A DNA stretch of 64,000 bases from Catenulispora sp. MAP5-51 (GCF_041261205.1 NZ_JBGCCH010000003.1:496001-560000), one strand, 5' to 3'; shown: positions 46,322 to 56,059, counted from the stretch's first letter. Translations and numbers: made by a program. The notes: generated from the sequence alone by a model not told the origin.

Positions 46322-48532
46322 TCAGACGCTCTGCAGCAGCTCCTCACGGGCCGGCTCCGGGGCTTCGGCGACCCCGAACCGGGCGTGCAGCCCGCGCAGT
46401 GCCCGTGGCGCCCACCAGGCGCGCTCGCCGAGCAGTGCCAGCACTGCGGGCACCAGCATCATGCGGACCAGGGTGGCGTCGATGAGCACTGCGAAGGTGA
46501 GTCCGAACCCGAACTCCAGGATCGGGGCCGCGCCGCCGGTCATGAAGCAGGCGAAGACGATCACCAGCAGCGCCGCCGCGCACGTCACCACCCGGCCGGT
46601 GTACCGCACGCCGGTGACCACCGCCTGCCGCGCCTCCTCGCCGGCCAGCCTGGCCTCCCGGATCCGGCCGAGGATGAAGATCTCGTAGTCCATCGACAGG
46701 CCGAAGGCGACGGCGATCATCAGCGGCGGGACCGTCACGTCCAGCGCGCCGAGGCCGCCCTTCAGTCCGGAGCCGAAGACCCCTGCGAAGTGCCCCTGCT
46801 GGAAGACCCACACCATCGCGCCCAGCGAGGCGCCGATGCTCAGCAGGTTCGTCAGCACCGCCTTGAGCGGGACCAGCAGCGAGCCGGTGAACAGGAACAG
46901 CAGGACGAACACCGACAGGAACACCACGCCGGCGGCGTAGGGGAGCCGGTCGACGAGCATCTGCCGGAAGTCGACCAGGTGCGCGCTGTCGCCGGTGACG
47001 GACGCGCCCTGGTGCTCGGCGCGGATGGTCTGCACCAGGCCGGTCGCGACCTTGCCGTCGACCGTTCCGGCGGGTGTCAGCTGAAGCACCGCGCTGCCAT
47101 CGGGCAGCATCTTCTGCGCGGACTGCACGACCCCCGGCAGCGACCGCAGGTGCGCCAGGTAGGCCGGCTTCGTGGCGCCGCCGTCGACCAGCACGTACAG
47201 GGGGCCGGTCGCGCTCTGCCCGGGGAAGTGCGCCACGGTCAGGTCGTACACCTGCCGCGGCTCCGAGCTGGCCGGCAGCTCGCGGGCATCGCCCGGGCTC
47301 AGCGACAGCGCGGTCACCGGCGTGGCCACGGTGACCAGGCCCGCGACGATGACCAGCAGGACCGGCAGCGGTCGCCGGGCCACGCCCGCCGCGAACTTCC
47401 CGAACCAGCGCCCCTCCGAGCGGTCGGCCTTCGCCGGCTTGATCCGGTGCCCGTACTTCGCCAGCAGGGCCGGCAGCAGGGTCACCGCGGCCAGCATGTC
47501 GACCGCCACCACGGCCGTGGCCGCCAGGCCCATGCTCCGCAGGAACGGCGCCGAGTAGACCACCAGGCCGACCAGGCTGACCGCGACGGTGAGCCCGGAG
47601 AAGAAGACGGTGCGGCCGGCCGCCGAGACCGTGCGGCGGACGCAGTCGGCGATGTCCGGGGTGGCCGCGCGCTCCTGTTTGAAGCGGGTCACCATCAGCA
47701 GCGCGTAGTCCACACCGAGGCCCAGGCCCAGCATCGTCGTGATCTGCACCGAGTACACCGACAGGTCGGTGGCGAAGCTGAAGCCGAACAGCACCAGCAG
47801 CGTGGAGGCGATGCCGCAGACCGCCAGCACCAGCGGCAGCGACGCGGCCAGCAGCCCGCCGAACACCACGACCAGCAGCAACAGCACGATCGGCAGCGAG
47901 ATCAGCTCGGCCTTGCTCGCGTCGGACTGCGCGATGCTGTTCAGCGCGTCGCCGGCCAGGGGTCCGCCGCCGACCTTGACCTGGAAGTCCGGGGTCGCGA
48001 TCGCGTGCAGGCGGGCCTGGACCGCGAGGCTGGCGACGTGCTCGTCGTGCGCGGCGATCCCGCTTACGAAGGTCACCGGGATCGCGACCGCCTGGCCGTC
48101 GCCGGTGGCGCCAGGAGTCTGATACGGGTCCGGCACCTGCGCGACGCCGGGGATCTTCCGCAGGTCGCCGACGGCGGCGGTAACGCGGTCCCGCAGGCCC
48201 GGGTCCGCGGCGATCACCCGGCCCGGGGTCGCCGAGACCACCAGGGCGTCGATGGTGTCGGCACCGGGATCGATCTTGTCCAGGCGGTCGGCGGTCACCT
48301 GGGACTGGCTGCCGGGTACGTTCGCGCCGAGCCCCCCGAGCCTGCCGAACACGGACCCGCCCAGGCCCAGGCCGACCACCAGGACCACGGCCCACACGGC
48401 GACCACGGTCCTGGGTCGGCGGATGGCCAGTTCTGCGGCGTTTCTCAACATGCCACCACTGTCCGGCGGCGCGGGCGTCCTGTGATCCCGCGCGGGAGGG
48501 GATCGGCGGACTCGGTAGATCGGGTGAGTCAT
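46322..48532 (-). CDS. MMPL-family (RND-type) transporter
   Basis: 736 residues from ATG 48532, which overlaps the regulator stop as ATGA. An ATG at 48451 (MLRNAAELAIRRPRTVV) matches the usual start of the family and may be the true one. Two repeats each have one membrane segment, an external domain and a five-segment bundle; LGLGLGVDYALLMVTRF and VAFGLSMDYEIFILGRI are the MMPL signatures. Such proteins export lipids or drugs. It probably answers to the NarL-type system encoded just upstream. Confidence 0.93.
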   Translation of the reverse strand: MTHPIYRVRRSPPARDHRTPAPPDSGGMLRNAAELAIRRPRTVVAVWAVVLVVGLGLGGSVFGRLGGLGANVPGSQSQVTADRLDKIDPGADTIDALVVSATPGRVIAADPGLRDRVTAAVGDLRKIPGVAQVPDPYQTPGATGDGQAVAIPVTFVSGIAAHDEHVASLAVQARLHAIATPDFQVKVGGGPLAGDALNSIAQSDASKAELISLPIVLLLLVVVFGGLLAASLPLVLAVCGIASTLLVLFGFSFATDLSVYSVQITTMLGLGLGVDYALLMVTRFKQERAATPDIADCVRRTVSAAGRTVFFSGLTVAVSLVGLVVYSAPFLRSMGLAATAVVAVDMLAAVTLLPALLAKYGHRIKPAKADRSEGRWFGKFAAGVARRPLPVLLVIVAGLVTVATPVTALSLSPGDARELPASSEPRQVYDLTVAHFPGQSATGPLYVLVDGGATKPAYLAHLRSLPGVVQSAQKMLPDGSAVLQLTPAGTVDGKVATGLVQTIRAEHQGASVTGDSAHLVDFRQMLVDRLPYAAGVVFLSVFVLLFLFTGSLLVPLKAVLTNLLSIGASLGAMVWVFQQGHFAGVFGSGLKGGLGALDVTVPPLMIAVAFGLSMDYEIFILGRIREARLAGEEARQAVVTGVRYTGRVVTCAAALLVIVFACFMTGGAAPILEFGFGLTFAVLIDATLVRMMLVPAVLALLGERAWWAPRALRGLHARFGVAEAPEPAREELLQSV

Positions 48533-49206
48533 CCCTCCGGAGAGGGAGTCACCAGCCCGCTGTCGTAGGCGAAGATCACCGCGTGGACCCGGTCGCGCAG
48601 CCCCAGCTTCATCAGGATGTTGCTGACGTGGGTCTTCACCGTGTGCTCGGTGACGTACAGCCGGGCCGCGATCTCGGCGTTCGAGGCGCCGCGGGCGATC
48701 AGCAGCAGGGTCTCGCGCTCGCGCGGGGTGAGGGCGTCCAGGCGGGCCGAGGGCGCGGCCGCCGGCTCGCCGGCCCGGGCCGGGCGGCGGGAGGTGACGT
48801 CGGCGATCAGCCGCCGGGTCACCGAGGGCGCCAGCAGCGAGTCCCCGGCCGCGACCACGCGGACCGCGTGCACCAGGTCGTCGCGGCGGACGTCCTTGAG
48901 CAGGAAGCCGGACGCGCCGGCGTAGAGCGCGTCGTACACGTACTCGTCGACGTCGAAGGTGGTGAGCATGAGGATCCGGCTGTCGCCGTCGGCGGTGATC
49001 TGGCGCGCGGCCTCGATGCCGTCCATCACCGGCATCCGGACGTCCAGCAGCACCACGTCGGGGCGCAGCGCGCGGGCCAGCGCCACGGCCTCGGCGCCGT
49101 CGCCGGCCTCGCCGGCCACCTCGATGTCCGGCTGCGCGTCCAGGATCATCGCGAACCCGCTGCGCACCAGTTCCTGGTCGTCGGCCACCACTACCCGAAT
49201 CGCCAC
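48529..49206 (-). CDS. NarL/LuxR-family response regulator
   Basis: 225 residues. The receiver has the acidic pair ADDQ and phospho-acceptor Asp55 in VVLLDVRMPVMDG. An Ala/Pro/Arg linker (about 140-158) leads to the LuxR helix-turn-helix LTPRERETLLLIARGASNAE / YVTEHTVKTHVSNIL. Coupled to the MMPL gene by ATGA and 101 bp after the kinase gene. Confidence 0.95.
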   Translation of the reverse strand: MAIRVVVADDQELVRSGFAMILDAQPDIEVAGEAGDGAEAVALARALRPDVVLLDVRMPVMDGIEAARQITADGDSRILMLTTFDVDEYVYDALYAGASGFLLKDVRRDDLVHAVRVVAAGDSLLAPSVTRRLIADVTSRRPARAGEPAAAPSARLDALTPRERETLLLIARGASNAEIAARLYVTEHTVKTHVSNILMKLGLRDRVHAVIFAYDSGLVTPSPEG

Positions 49207-49307
49207 GCCCGCTTTCTATCAGGCCCGTGTGAAGACTGTCCTCAGCCCGGCCCCGGCTGCGGCGCTGACACCGGCTCCGACACTGCTCCGGTCTCGTGCC
49301 GGCTGGC

Positions 49308-50444
49308 TTACTGCCCCGCGGGGATGACCGCGGTCAGCGCGAACCCGCCGGTGTCCGGCGGCGAGGTCCAGCTCAGCGCGCCGCCCACCGGGGCCAGCCG
49401 CTCCCGCAGGCCGATCAGGCCGTGTCCGCCGCCGCCGTCGGCCGTGCCTTCGGACACGCCACGGCCGTTGTCCGCCACGGTGATCTCCAGCGCGCTCGGC
49501 ACCCAGCTCAACCGGACCTCGGCGCGCGAGGCCCTGGCGTGCTTGAGGGTATTGGTGAGCGCTTCCTGCACCACGCGGTAGGCGGCGGTCTCGGCGCCCG
49601 GCGACAGCGGCGCGGCGTCGCCGGTCTGCTCCAGGCGCACGTGGAGTCCGGCCTTGCGGACCCGGTGCACCAGTTCGTCGAGGTCGGCCAGGGTGGGCAG
49701 CGGTTCCCGGCCGCCGGCGGCGTCCTGGCTGAGCGTGCCCAGCAGGCCCCGCAGCTGGGCCATCGCGTCGCGGCCGGCGGTGGAGATGGCCTCGAAGGCC
49801 GCCTCGGCCCGCTCCGGCTTGTCGCGTACCAGCAGCGGCCCGGCCTCGGCCTGCACCACCATCAGTGCGACGGCGTGGCCGACCACATCGTGCATGTCCC
49901 GCGCGATGCGGGCCCGCTCGGCCCGCAGCGCGCGGTCGCCGCGCACCGACAGCGAGTCGCGCTCGGACTGCATGAGCACCCCGAGGAAGAGCGCGGTCAG
50001 GCTCAGGGTGAAGGTGACCAGGAAGTCCTCGGGGTTGCCCCACTGCTGGTGCAGGGCCTCGGCGACGACGTTGCCGGCCATGAACACCCCGACCAGGAAG
50101 GCCCGGGTCCGGCCGCGCAACACCGCCCCGATCGTGTACTGGGTGACCAGGACCGCGTACGGGAACGGCTGGGCCGGGTGCACGGTGGCGGTGACGATCA
50201 GCGTCAGCGCGCCGGTGGTCAGGGCCGAGGGGACCGGGAGGGACTCCCGCCACAGCAGCGGCACGATCGTCGCCGTCTCCATCATGTACCGCCATGGTCC
50301 CCACGGCACGATGCCGGGTATCAGGTACGTGCCGCTGTTCAGGAGCAGCACGATCAGGGCCACCATGACGTCGTTGCGCCGCGGCCGCTGCGGGCGGATC
50401 TGGAGTCGGGACAGGGCGTCCGTGCTTCGCACGTGATAGATCAT
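49308..50444 (-). CDS. NarL-type sensor histidine kinase (HisKA_3)
   Basis: 378 residues from ATG 50444 (MIYHVRSTDALSRLQIRPQR), with GGAG 4 nt upstream; the longer frame runs into the divergent gene and is rejected. Five to six membrane segments (about 27-160) precede the phospho-acceptor His185 in ARDMHDVVGH, then ATPase motifs EALTNTLKHA, DNGRGV and GHGLIGLRER. No large sensor domain, so the signal is probably in or at the membrane. Partner of the downstream regulator. Confidence 0.93.
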   Translation of the reverse strand: MIYHVRSTDALSRLQIRPQRPRRNDVMVALIVLLLNSGTYLIPGIVPWGPWRYMMETATIVPLLWRESLPVPSALTTGALTLIVTATVHPAQPFPYAVLVTQYTIGAVLRGRTRAFLVGVFMAGNVVAEALHQQWGNPEDFLVTFTLSLTALFLGVLMQSERDSLSVRGDRALRAERARIARDMHDVVGHAVALMVVQAEAGPLLVRDKPERAEAAFEAISTAGRDAMAQLRGLLGTLSQDAAGGREPLPTLADLDELVHRVRKAGLHVRLEQTGDAAPLSPGAETAAYRVVQEALTNTLKHARASRAEVRLSWVPSALEITVADNGRGVSEGTADGGGGHGLIGLRERLAPVGGALSWTSPPDTGGFALTAVIPAGQ

Positions 50445-50505
50445 GCTCCACCGGGAGTAGTCGTACCTCCCTCCAAGGGGGGATCCTGAGGCCGCGATCC
50501 TGCGG

Positions 50506-50511
50506 TACAGT
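50506..50511 (+). promoter_or_regulatory. -10 box placed for a leaderless message
   Basis: TACAGT ends 6 bp before ATG 50518, so the transcript could begin at that start codon. A second ATG at 50548 has GGGGAG 8 nt upstream and is the alternative start. Confidence 0.5.
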
Positions 50512-50517
50512 CGAGAT

Positions 50518-51171
50518 ATGTCGCGAGTCAGTTGGGGAGTCACGGAGATGACGACGCAGGGTGGGGCCTCGTTCGATCCCGATATGCGCGCCGGCGACGC
50601 CGACCGCGAGCGCCTCGTGGAGCAGCTGCGCGAGCACCACGCCGCGGGCAGGCTCACGCTCGAGGAGTTCGACGAGCGCATGACCAAGGCCTATGAGGCC
50701 AAGACGTACGGCGAGCTGCGCACGCTCACCCGGGACCTGCCGGTGGACCTGGCGCAGCTGAACTTCCAGCAGGCCCAGCAGCGCACCGCGCAGTCCCAGC
50801 AGCGGCCGGTCGAGGTGCGCCGCGACGAGTCCGGCCGGATGCAGATCAACATCGACAACCAGGCCATCCAGGACCGCATCAACCACCACCTGGAGCGTCA
50901 GCAGGACCGCTGGGCGCGGCACCAGAACCGGCACCAGGCGCACCGGGCCCGCCAGGCCGAGCGCTGGCAGCAGGCCGCGGCCGGCCGCCGGGATCGCGGA
51001 CGCGGCCTGGCCTCCTTCAGTGCCTGGCTGTCGCTGTCGGTGCTGCTCACCGGCATCTGGCTGGTCACCAACCTGGCCGGCGGCGGCGACTGGGGCCACT
51101 TCTGGCCGATCTGGCCGATCGGGATCTGGGGTGTGCTGATGGTGGCGCGGGGGATCAACCGGCGGAACTGA
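50518..51171 (+). CDS. DUF1707 protein with C-terminal two-TM domain
   Basis: 217 residues (187 if ATG 50548 is used). Residues about 20-75 are DUF1707 (MRAGDADRERLVEQLREHHA, TLEEFDERMTKAYEAKTYGE), a short actinobacterial domain. A Gln/Arg-rich helical middle (80-155) leads to two membrane segments (about 163-185 and 190-212) with a Trp-rich HFWPIWPIGIWG turn. Function unknown; divergent from the NarL-type system. Confidence 0.85.
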   Translation: MSRVSWGVTEMTTQGGASFDPDMRAGDADRERLVEQLREHHAAGRLTLEEFDERMTKAYEAKTYGELRTLTRDLPVDLAQLNFQQAQQRTAQSQQRPVEVRRDESGRMQINIDNQAIQDRINHHLERQQDRWARHQNRHQAHRARQAERWQQAAAGRRDRGRGLASFSAWLSLSVLLTGIWLVTNLAGGGDWGHFWPIWPIGIWGVLMVARGINRRN

Positions 51172-51210
51172 GGGTGCGGCGGGTACCGCCCGCCACCGAC
51201 TGACCTCGCC

Positions 51211-51245
51211 AGACCGCGACCGGGTGCCCGGCCGCGGTCTGTTTC
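51211..51245 (+). terminator. Terminator after the DUF1707 gene
   Basis: A 14-position stem (AGACCGCG/CGCGGTCT plus CCGG/CCGG, one A-C mismatch) with a GTGC loop and TTTC after it. Confidence 0.75.
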
Positions 51246-51528
51246 GGTCTCCGCGTCGCTCCCGGTGTCCGTTGGTGTCCGTGCGGCGAACGAGGTGGGA
51301 ATTTTCGCCACCCGCCCCCGGTTTTATCTTTCGCGCGGACGGGGTAGAAAGCCTCGGTTTCGCGTTCTGCAAGTGTTCGGCGTACACTGGCGTGTCGGCT
51401 CCGTATGGAGTGGTTCACGTGCGCCCCCGCGGCTGGGTCTATGAGCGCATCACTGCTGGACCACCACTTGCTCCTGTTGCCGGAACCGACACGGCAGTAG
51501 ACACCCTTCTGAAGGAGATTGAAGGAAC
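51246..51528 (+). promoter_or_regulatory. infA upstream region
   Basis: TACACT at 51383-51388 is a good -10; TTCGCG at 51359 is a poor -35 (18-bp spacer). The leader of about 135 nt has two Shine-Dalgarno-like stretches, GAAGGAG (51511) and GAAGGA (51521). No gene is seen in the rest. Confidence 0.5.
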
Positions 51529-51750
51529 TTGGCCAAAAAAGAAGGCGCCATCGAGATCGAGGGCACCATCATCGAGTCCCTGCCCAACGCGATGTTCCGC
51601 GTTGAGCTGGCGAACGGCCACAAGGTCCTCGCGCACATCTCCGGCAAGATGCGGATGCACTACATCCGGATCCTCCCGGACGACCGGGTCGTCGTCGAGC
51701 TGAGCCCGTACGACCTGACCCGTGGGCGCATCGTCTACCGCTACAAGTGA
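51529..51750 (+). CDS. infA: Translation initiation factor IF-1
   Basis: 73 residues from TTG 51529 ([20 protein letters not shown]), the length and sequence expected in Streptomyces. OB-fold with [20 protein letters not shown]. It blocks the A site during initiation. First gene of the alpha-operon region. Confidence 0.97.
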   Translation: MAKKEGAIEIEGTIIESLPNAMFRVELANGHKVLAHISGKMRMHYIRILPDDRVVVELSPYDLTRGRIVYRYK

Positions 51751-51881
51751 CCAGTAGGACCCCTCCGGCTCGCCAGGGGTCCCGTGCTGTTCGCGTCCTA
51801 TCGAGGCTCACCACGCTCATGGTGGTGGGCTGCCTTTCGGTGTTTCCGCACCGGACGACCGATACCAGTTAAGGAACCAAA

Positions 51882-51995
51882 ATGAAGGTCAAGCCCAGCG
51901 TCAAGAAGATCTGCGACAAGTGCAAGGTGATCCGTCGCCACGGCCGCGTCATGGTGATCTGCGAGAACCTGCGCCACAAGCAGCGTCAGGGCTGA
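51882..51995 (+). CDS. rpmJ: 50S ribosomal protein L36, zinc (C+) type
   Basis: 37 residues ([20 protein letters not shown]...), AAGGAACC 7 nt upstream. Zinc ligands are Cys11, Cys14, Cys27 and His32. It lies between infA and rpsM as usual. Confidence 0.97.
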   Translation: MKVKPSVKKICDKCKVIRRHGRVMVICENLRHKQRQG

Positions 51996-52009
51996 GCTCA
52001 CTGCTCAAG

Positions 52010-52129
52010 GCCGGCTCCGCAACAAGCCGGCTGAGGTAACCCGCAGCGTCCCGACCCCGCGTGCTCCCGCCATAGGGCTCGCGGATGAAACCTTCGGCCC
52101 GGAGGCCGAAGACCTGGTCAGGCACCAGG
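52010..52129 (+). promoter_or_regulatory. Structured spacer between rpmJ and rpsM
   Basis: Three stems: GCCGGCT/AGCCGGC (52010-52031), CTTCGGCC/GGCCGAAG with a CGGA loop (52092-52111), and CCTGGT/ACCAGG (52113-52129). The position matches the S4-regulated leader of the E. coli alpha operon, but no pseudoknot was demonstrated. Confidence 0.5.
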
Positions 52130-52181
52130 ACCGGCGCTGCATCGACACCTCCGGAATGAAACAGAAACAGGAGCCTGCCTG

Positions 52182-52562
52182 ATGGCACGTCTCTCTGGTG
52201 TGGACATCCCGCGCGAAAAGCGTCTGGAGATCGCCCTCACCTACATCTACGGCATCGGCCGGACCCGCTCGCAGAAGACGTGCGCGGAGACCGGCATCAA
52301 CCCCAACACGCGCGTGAAGGACCTGACGGAGGACGACCTCGTCAAGCTCCGCCAGTGGATCGACACGAACTACCGCGTCGAGGGCGACCTTCGCCGTGAG
52401 GTCCAGGCGGACATCCGCCGCAAGATCGAGATCGGCTGCTACCAGGGCGTCCGGCACCGCAAGGGCCTGCCGGTGCACGGTCAGCGCACCCACACCAACG
52501 CGCGTACGCGCAAGGGCCCGCGCAAGGCCATCGCCGGCAAGAAGAAGGCCGGCCGGAAGTAG
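52182..52562 (+). CDS. rpsM: 30S ribosomal protein S13
   Basis: 126 residues, CAGGAG before ATG 52182. It contains [20 protein letters not shown] and [20 protein letters not shown]-type residues with a Lys/Arg tail. It contacts the P-site tRNA and L5. Confidence 0.98.
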   Translation: MARLSGVDIPREKRLEIALTYIYGIGRTRSQKTCAETGINPNTRVKDLTEDDLVKLRQWIDTNYRVEGDLRREVQADIRRKIEIGCYQGVRHRKGLPVHGQRTHTNARTRKGPRKAIAGKKKAGRK

Positions 52563-52636
52563 TCCAGCCACGGACCGGAACCTAACTGGTTGTCAGTGGC
52601 CCGGACCGATCACCTCATTCAGGAGAACCCAGCACA

Positions 52637-53047
52637 ATGCCTCCCCAGAGCCGTAAGGCCGGCGCCAAGGCTCCCAAGCTGCGCCGCAAGGAAAAGAAGA
52701 ACGTCGCCCACGGGCACGCTCACATCAAGAGCACGTTCAACAACACCATCGTCTCCATCACCGACCCGCAGGGGAACGTGATCGCGTGGGCGAGTTCGGG
52801 TCAGGTGGGCTTCAAGGGCTCGCGCAAGTCGACCCCGTTCGCCGCTCAGATGACCGCCGAGGCCGCCGCCCGCCGCGCCATGGAGCACGGCATGAAGAAG
52901 GTCGACGTGTTCGTCAAGGGTCCCGGCTCCGGCCGTGAGACCGCCATCCGGTCGCTTCAGCAGACCGGCCTGGAGGTCGGATCCATCAACGACGTCACCC
53001 CTTCGCCGCACAACGGCTGCCGTCCGCCGAAGCGCCGGCGCGTCTGA
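52637..53047 (+). CDS. rpsK: 30S ribosomal protein S11
   Basis: 136 residues. It contains [40 protein letters not shown] and [19 protein letters not shown]. It lines the platform by the E site. Confidence 0.98.
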   Translation: MPPQSRKAGAKAPKLRRKEKKNVAHGHAHIKSTFNNTIVSITDPQGNVIAWASSGQVGFKGSRKSTPFAAQMTAEAAARRAMEHGMKKVDVFVKGPGSGRETAIRSLQQTGLEVGSINDVTPSPHNGCRPPKRRRV

Positions 53048-53067
53048 GCTAGGAGAGAAGAACAAAC

Positions 53068-53694
53068 ATGGCCCGTTACACCGGCCCCGACTGCAAGCGC
53101 TGCCGCCGAGAGAAGACCAAGCTCTTCCTCAAGGGCAGCAAGTGCGATGGCCCCAAGTGCCCGATCGAGATCCGTCCCTACCCCCCGGGTGAGCACGGCC
53201 GCGGTCGCACCAAGGAGAACGAGTACCTGCTCCAGCTTCGCGAGAAGCAGAAGACCGCCCGTATCTACGGCGTTCTGGAGAAGCAGTTCCGCGGTTACTA
53301 CGAGGAGGCCAACCGCAAGGGTGGCAAGACGGGTGAGAACCTGCTCCGCATCCTCGAGTCCCGCCTGGACAACGTGGTCTACCGCGCCGGCTTCGCCAAG
53401 TCCCGCGACCACGCGCGCCAGCTGGTGCGCCACGGCCACATCCTGATCAACGGCCACAAGGCGAACATCCCCTCGATGCGGGTCACCCCGAGCGACATCG
53501 TCGAGGTTCGCAAGGAGAGCCTGGAGCTCACCCCGTTCGTGGTCGCCCGTGCCGAGGCCGGCGAGCGTGCCGTCCCGGCGTGGATCGAGGTCATCCCGTC
53601 GAAGATGCGGATCCTCGTGCACTCCCTCCCGGAGCGTGCTGTCATTGACACGCAGGTCCAGGAGCAGCTGATCGTCGAGCTCTACTCCAAGTAA
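53068..53694 (+). CDS. rpsD: 30S ribosomal protein S4, zinc (C+) type
   Basis: 208 residues. Zinc ligands are in DCKRCRREK and KCDGPKCPIE. The S4 RNA-binding domain lies at about 95-160 (SRLDNVVYRAGFAKSRDHAR, QLVRHGHILINGHKANIPSM). It is an assembly protein and the alpha-operon repressor in E. coli. A perfect hairpin separates it from rpoA. Confidence 0.98.
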   Translation: MARYTGPDCKRCRREKTKLFLKGSKCDGPKCPIEIRPYPPGEHGRGRTKENEYLLQLREKQKTARIYGVLEKQFRGYYEEANRKGGKTGENLLRILESRLDNVVYRAGFAKSRDHARQLVRHGHILINGHKANIPSMRVTPSDIVEVRKESLELTPFVVARAEAGERAVPAWIEVIPSKMRILVHSLPERAVIDTQVQEQLIVELYSK

Positions 53695-53714
53695 TCGGCA
53701 GTAGTAGTTCGAAA

Positions 53715-53749
53715 CCTATAGGGAGTCCCTGCGCGGGACTCCCTATAGG
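53715..53749 (+). promoter_or_regulatory. Perfect 15-bp hairpin between rpsD and rpoA
   Basis: CCTATAGGGAGTCCC and its exact complement enclose TGCGC. The arms begin and end in CCTATAGG, unusually AT-rich here. A second 7-bp stem, GGTCGGC/GCCGACC, is at 53764-53785. No T-tract. Attenuation or RNase processing between S4 and alpha is possible. Confidence 0.75.
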
Positions 53750-53805
53750 GGCATCACCCCCGTGGTCGGCAAATAGCGGCCGACCCAGGCAATGGAGGTT
53801 CCACC

Positions 53806-54831
53806 GTGCTTATCGCACAGCGCCCCACCCTCACCGAGGAAATCATCGATGAGTACCGCTCGCGGTTCCTCATCGAGCCGCTGGAGCCGGGCTTCGGCTA
53901 CACCCTCGGCAACTCGCTGCGCCGGACGCTTCTGTCGTCCATCCCCGGCGCCGCGGTGACGTCCATCCGGATCGACGGCGTGCTCCACGAGTTCACCACG
54001 ATCCCGGGTGTGAAGGAGGACGTCACCGACCTCATCCTGAACATCAAGCAGCTGGTCGTCTCCTCGGAGATCGACGAGCCGGTGACCATGTACCTGCGCA
54101 AGCAGGGCCCGGGCACCGTCACCGCCGCCGACATCGCCCCGCCGGCCGGCGTCGAGGTCCACAACCCCGAGCTGATCATCGCCACGCTCAACGGCAAGGG
54201 CAAGCTCGAGATGGAGCTCACCGTCGAGCGCGGCCGCGGCTACGTCAGCGCGGTGCAGAACAAGCAGGCGGGCCAGGAGATCGGGCGCATCCCGATCGAC
54301 TCGATCTACTCGCCGGTGCTGAAGGTCAAGTACGACGTCGAGGCCACCCGCGTCGAGCAGCGGACCGACTTCGACCGCCTGGTGCTGGACGTGGAGACCA
54401 AGCAGTCGATGCGCCCGCGCGACGCCGTCGCCTCGGCCGGTAAGACCCTGGTCGAGCTGTTCGGCCTGGCGCGCGAGCTGAACATCGAGGCCGAGGGCAT
54501 CGACATGGGCCCGTCCCCGACGGACGCCGCCCTGGCCGCCGACCTGGCGCTGCCGATCGAGGACCTGGAGCTGACGGTCCGCTCGTACAACTGCCTCAAG
54601 CGCGAGGGCATCCACACCGTGGGCGAGCTCGTCGCCCGCAGCGAGGCCGACCTGCTGGACATCCGCAACTTCGGTGCGAAGTCCATCGACGAGGTCAAGG
54701 TCAAGCTGATGAGCATGGGCCTGGCCCTGAAGGACAGCCCGCCCGGATTCGACCCCTCGCTCGTGGTGGACAACCAGTACGACGAGGAAGAGGACCTGGA
54801 CTCCGGCTACGCGGAGACCGAGGAGCTGTAA
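53806..54831 (+). CDS. rpoA: DNA-directed RNA polymerase subunit alpha
   Basis: 341 residues from GTG 53806, GGAGG 6 nt upstream. The N-terminal dimer domain has [20 protein letters not shown]. The C-terminal domain (about 245-315) has the DNA- and activator-binding [20 protein letters not shown] and [14 protein letters not shown]. The acidic tail ([16 protein letters not shown]) is typical of actinobacteria. Confidence 0.98.
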   Translation: MLIAQRPTLTEEIIDEYRSRFLIEPLEPGFGYTLGNSLRRTLLSSIPGAAVTSIRIDGVLHEFTTIPGVKEDVTDLILNIKQLVVSSEIDEPVTMYLRKQGPGTVTAADIAPPAGVEVHNPELIIATLNGKGKLEMELTVERGRGYVSAVQNKQAGQEIGRIPIDSIYSPVLKVKYDVEATRVEQRTDFDRLVLDVETKQSMRPRDAVASAGKTLVELFGLARELNIEAEGIDMGPSPTDAALAADLALPIEDLELTVRSYNCLKREGIHTVGELVARSEADLLDIRNFGAKSIDEVKVKLMSMGLALKDSPPGFDPSLVVDNQYDEEEDLDSGYAETEEL

Positions 54832-54952
54832 GGCTCCCCAGCCGGGCCGCCCCGCCAGGGTCGGCCCGGTTTCCGGCGCCGGGCACCCCGCCCGGCACCG
54901 GCTCAAGTTCCCGGGTACCTGACACGGCCCGAGACACCAAGGAGAAGAAGCA

Positions 54953-55477
54953 ATGCCCCAGCCGAAGAAGGGCGCCCGCCTCGGCGGCTCCCCGGCCCAC
55001 CAGAAGCTGATCCTGGCGAACCTCGCCAAGTCGCTGTTCGAGCACGACAGGATCACCACCACCGAGGCCAAGGCGCGCCTGCTGCGCCCCTACGCCGAGC
55101 GGCTGATCACCAAGGCCAAGAAGGGCGACCTGCACAACCGTCGCCAGGTCCTGGCCGTGCTCCGCGACAAGGACATCGTCTTCCGCCTGTTCGACGAGAT
55201 CGCGCCGAACTACGAGAACCGCCCCGGCGGCTACACCCGCATCATCAAGGCCGGCAACCGCAAGGGCGACAACGCCCCCATGGCCGTGATCGAGCTGGTC
55301 GAGGCCCTCACCGTGCAGCAGACCGCGGTCCGCGAGGCCGAGGCCGCGACGAAGCGCGCGAGCAAGAAGACCGCCGCCCCGGCACCGGCCAAGGCCGAGC
55401 CCGAGGCCGAGGTCGTCGAGGAGGCTCCGGCCGCCGAGGCCGAGACCACCGAGGCTGAGGCTGCTGAGAAGGAGTAA
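54953..55477 (+). CDS. rplQ: 50S ribosomal protein L17 with acidic tail
   Basis: 174 residues. The core (1-118) has [20 protein letters not shown] and [20 protein letters not shown]. Residues about 125-174 are an Ala/Glu/Pro/Lys extension absent in E. coli L17 (127 residues). It ends the alpha operon. Confidence 0.97.
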   Translation: MPQPKKGARLGGSPAHQKLILANLAKSLFEHDRITTTEAKARLLRPYAERLITKAKKGDLHNRRQVLAVLRDKDIVFRLFDEIAPNYENRPGGYTRIIKAGNRKGDNAPMAVIELVEALTVQQTAVREAEAATKRASKKTAAPAPAKAEPEAEVVEEAPAAEAETTEAEAAEKE

Positions 55478-55499
55478 GTCTCCTTCTGATGTTCGTGAG

Positions 55500-55533
55500 A
55501 GCCCGCCGTCTCTTCGGAGGCGGCGGGCTTTCG
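55500..55533 (+). terminator. Terminator after rplQ
   Basis: A 13-bp stem with one G-T pair and a UUCG tetraloop, followed by TTTCG. Confidence 0.9.
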
Positions 55534-55550
55534 CGTGGGCGGGGGTGTGG

Positions 55551-55993
55551 TCAGTCTCCGGAGACGCCCCAGAAGGCGACCTCGGTAACGGTGCCGCTGT
55601 CATCGTGGAGCTGGACGCAGGCGCCGCTCCATCGGCCCTCGACTTCGACCCACCGACCCTCGCCGACCCGGTCGAAGTCGGCACGCGTGGGCTGGGCGGT
55701 GCTGAACAAGGCTTCGGCCTCGCCTGCGGGCAGGGGTGTGATGGGGCCGCGCGCGCCTACAGCGGACATGTCCAGGATCGAGTGGGTGCCGCTCGACGCG
55801 ATGTCCGCCAGCTGGATGATCCGGGGGTCCTCGTAGTCGATCTCGTCCGGCGTCAGCGCGGCGATCTCTGCGAAGAGTCCTTCGAGCTCAGCGAAGGTGG
55901 CAGGCTTCGGGATCGAGTCGAACCAGAAGTAGCCAGGGTCGTCGCCAGATCCGTGTCGAAGGGCTCTATGTAGTCCCATCCCGAAGCTCCCAT
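55551..55993 (-). pseudogene. Frameshifted hypothetical protein (MGASGWDY family)
   Basis: The start [20 protein letters not shown] (ATG 55993) matches the opening of a family common in Streptomyces. That frame is then lost, and the continuation [20 protein letters not shown] ... SGTHSILDMSAVG ... VTEVAFWGVSGD is in another frame, so a short indel (most likely a deletion) lies near 55935-55960. The two parts together read as one protein of about 145 residues. A sequencing error would give the same picture. Function unknown. Confidence 0.65.
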
Positions 55994-56059
55994 GGCAGGG
56001 CATCCTGCCAGCGCCGACCGACAACGCCGACCCACAACCGCCTGCGCCACAATGGACCG

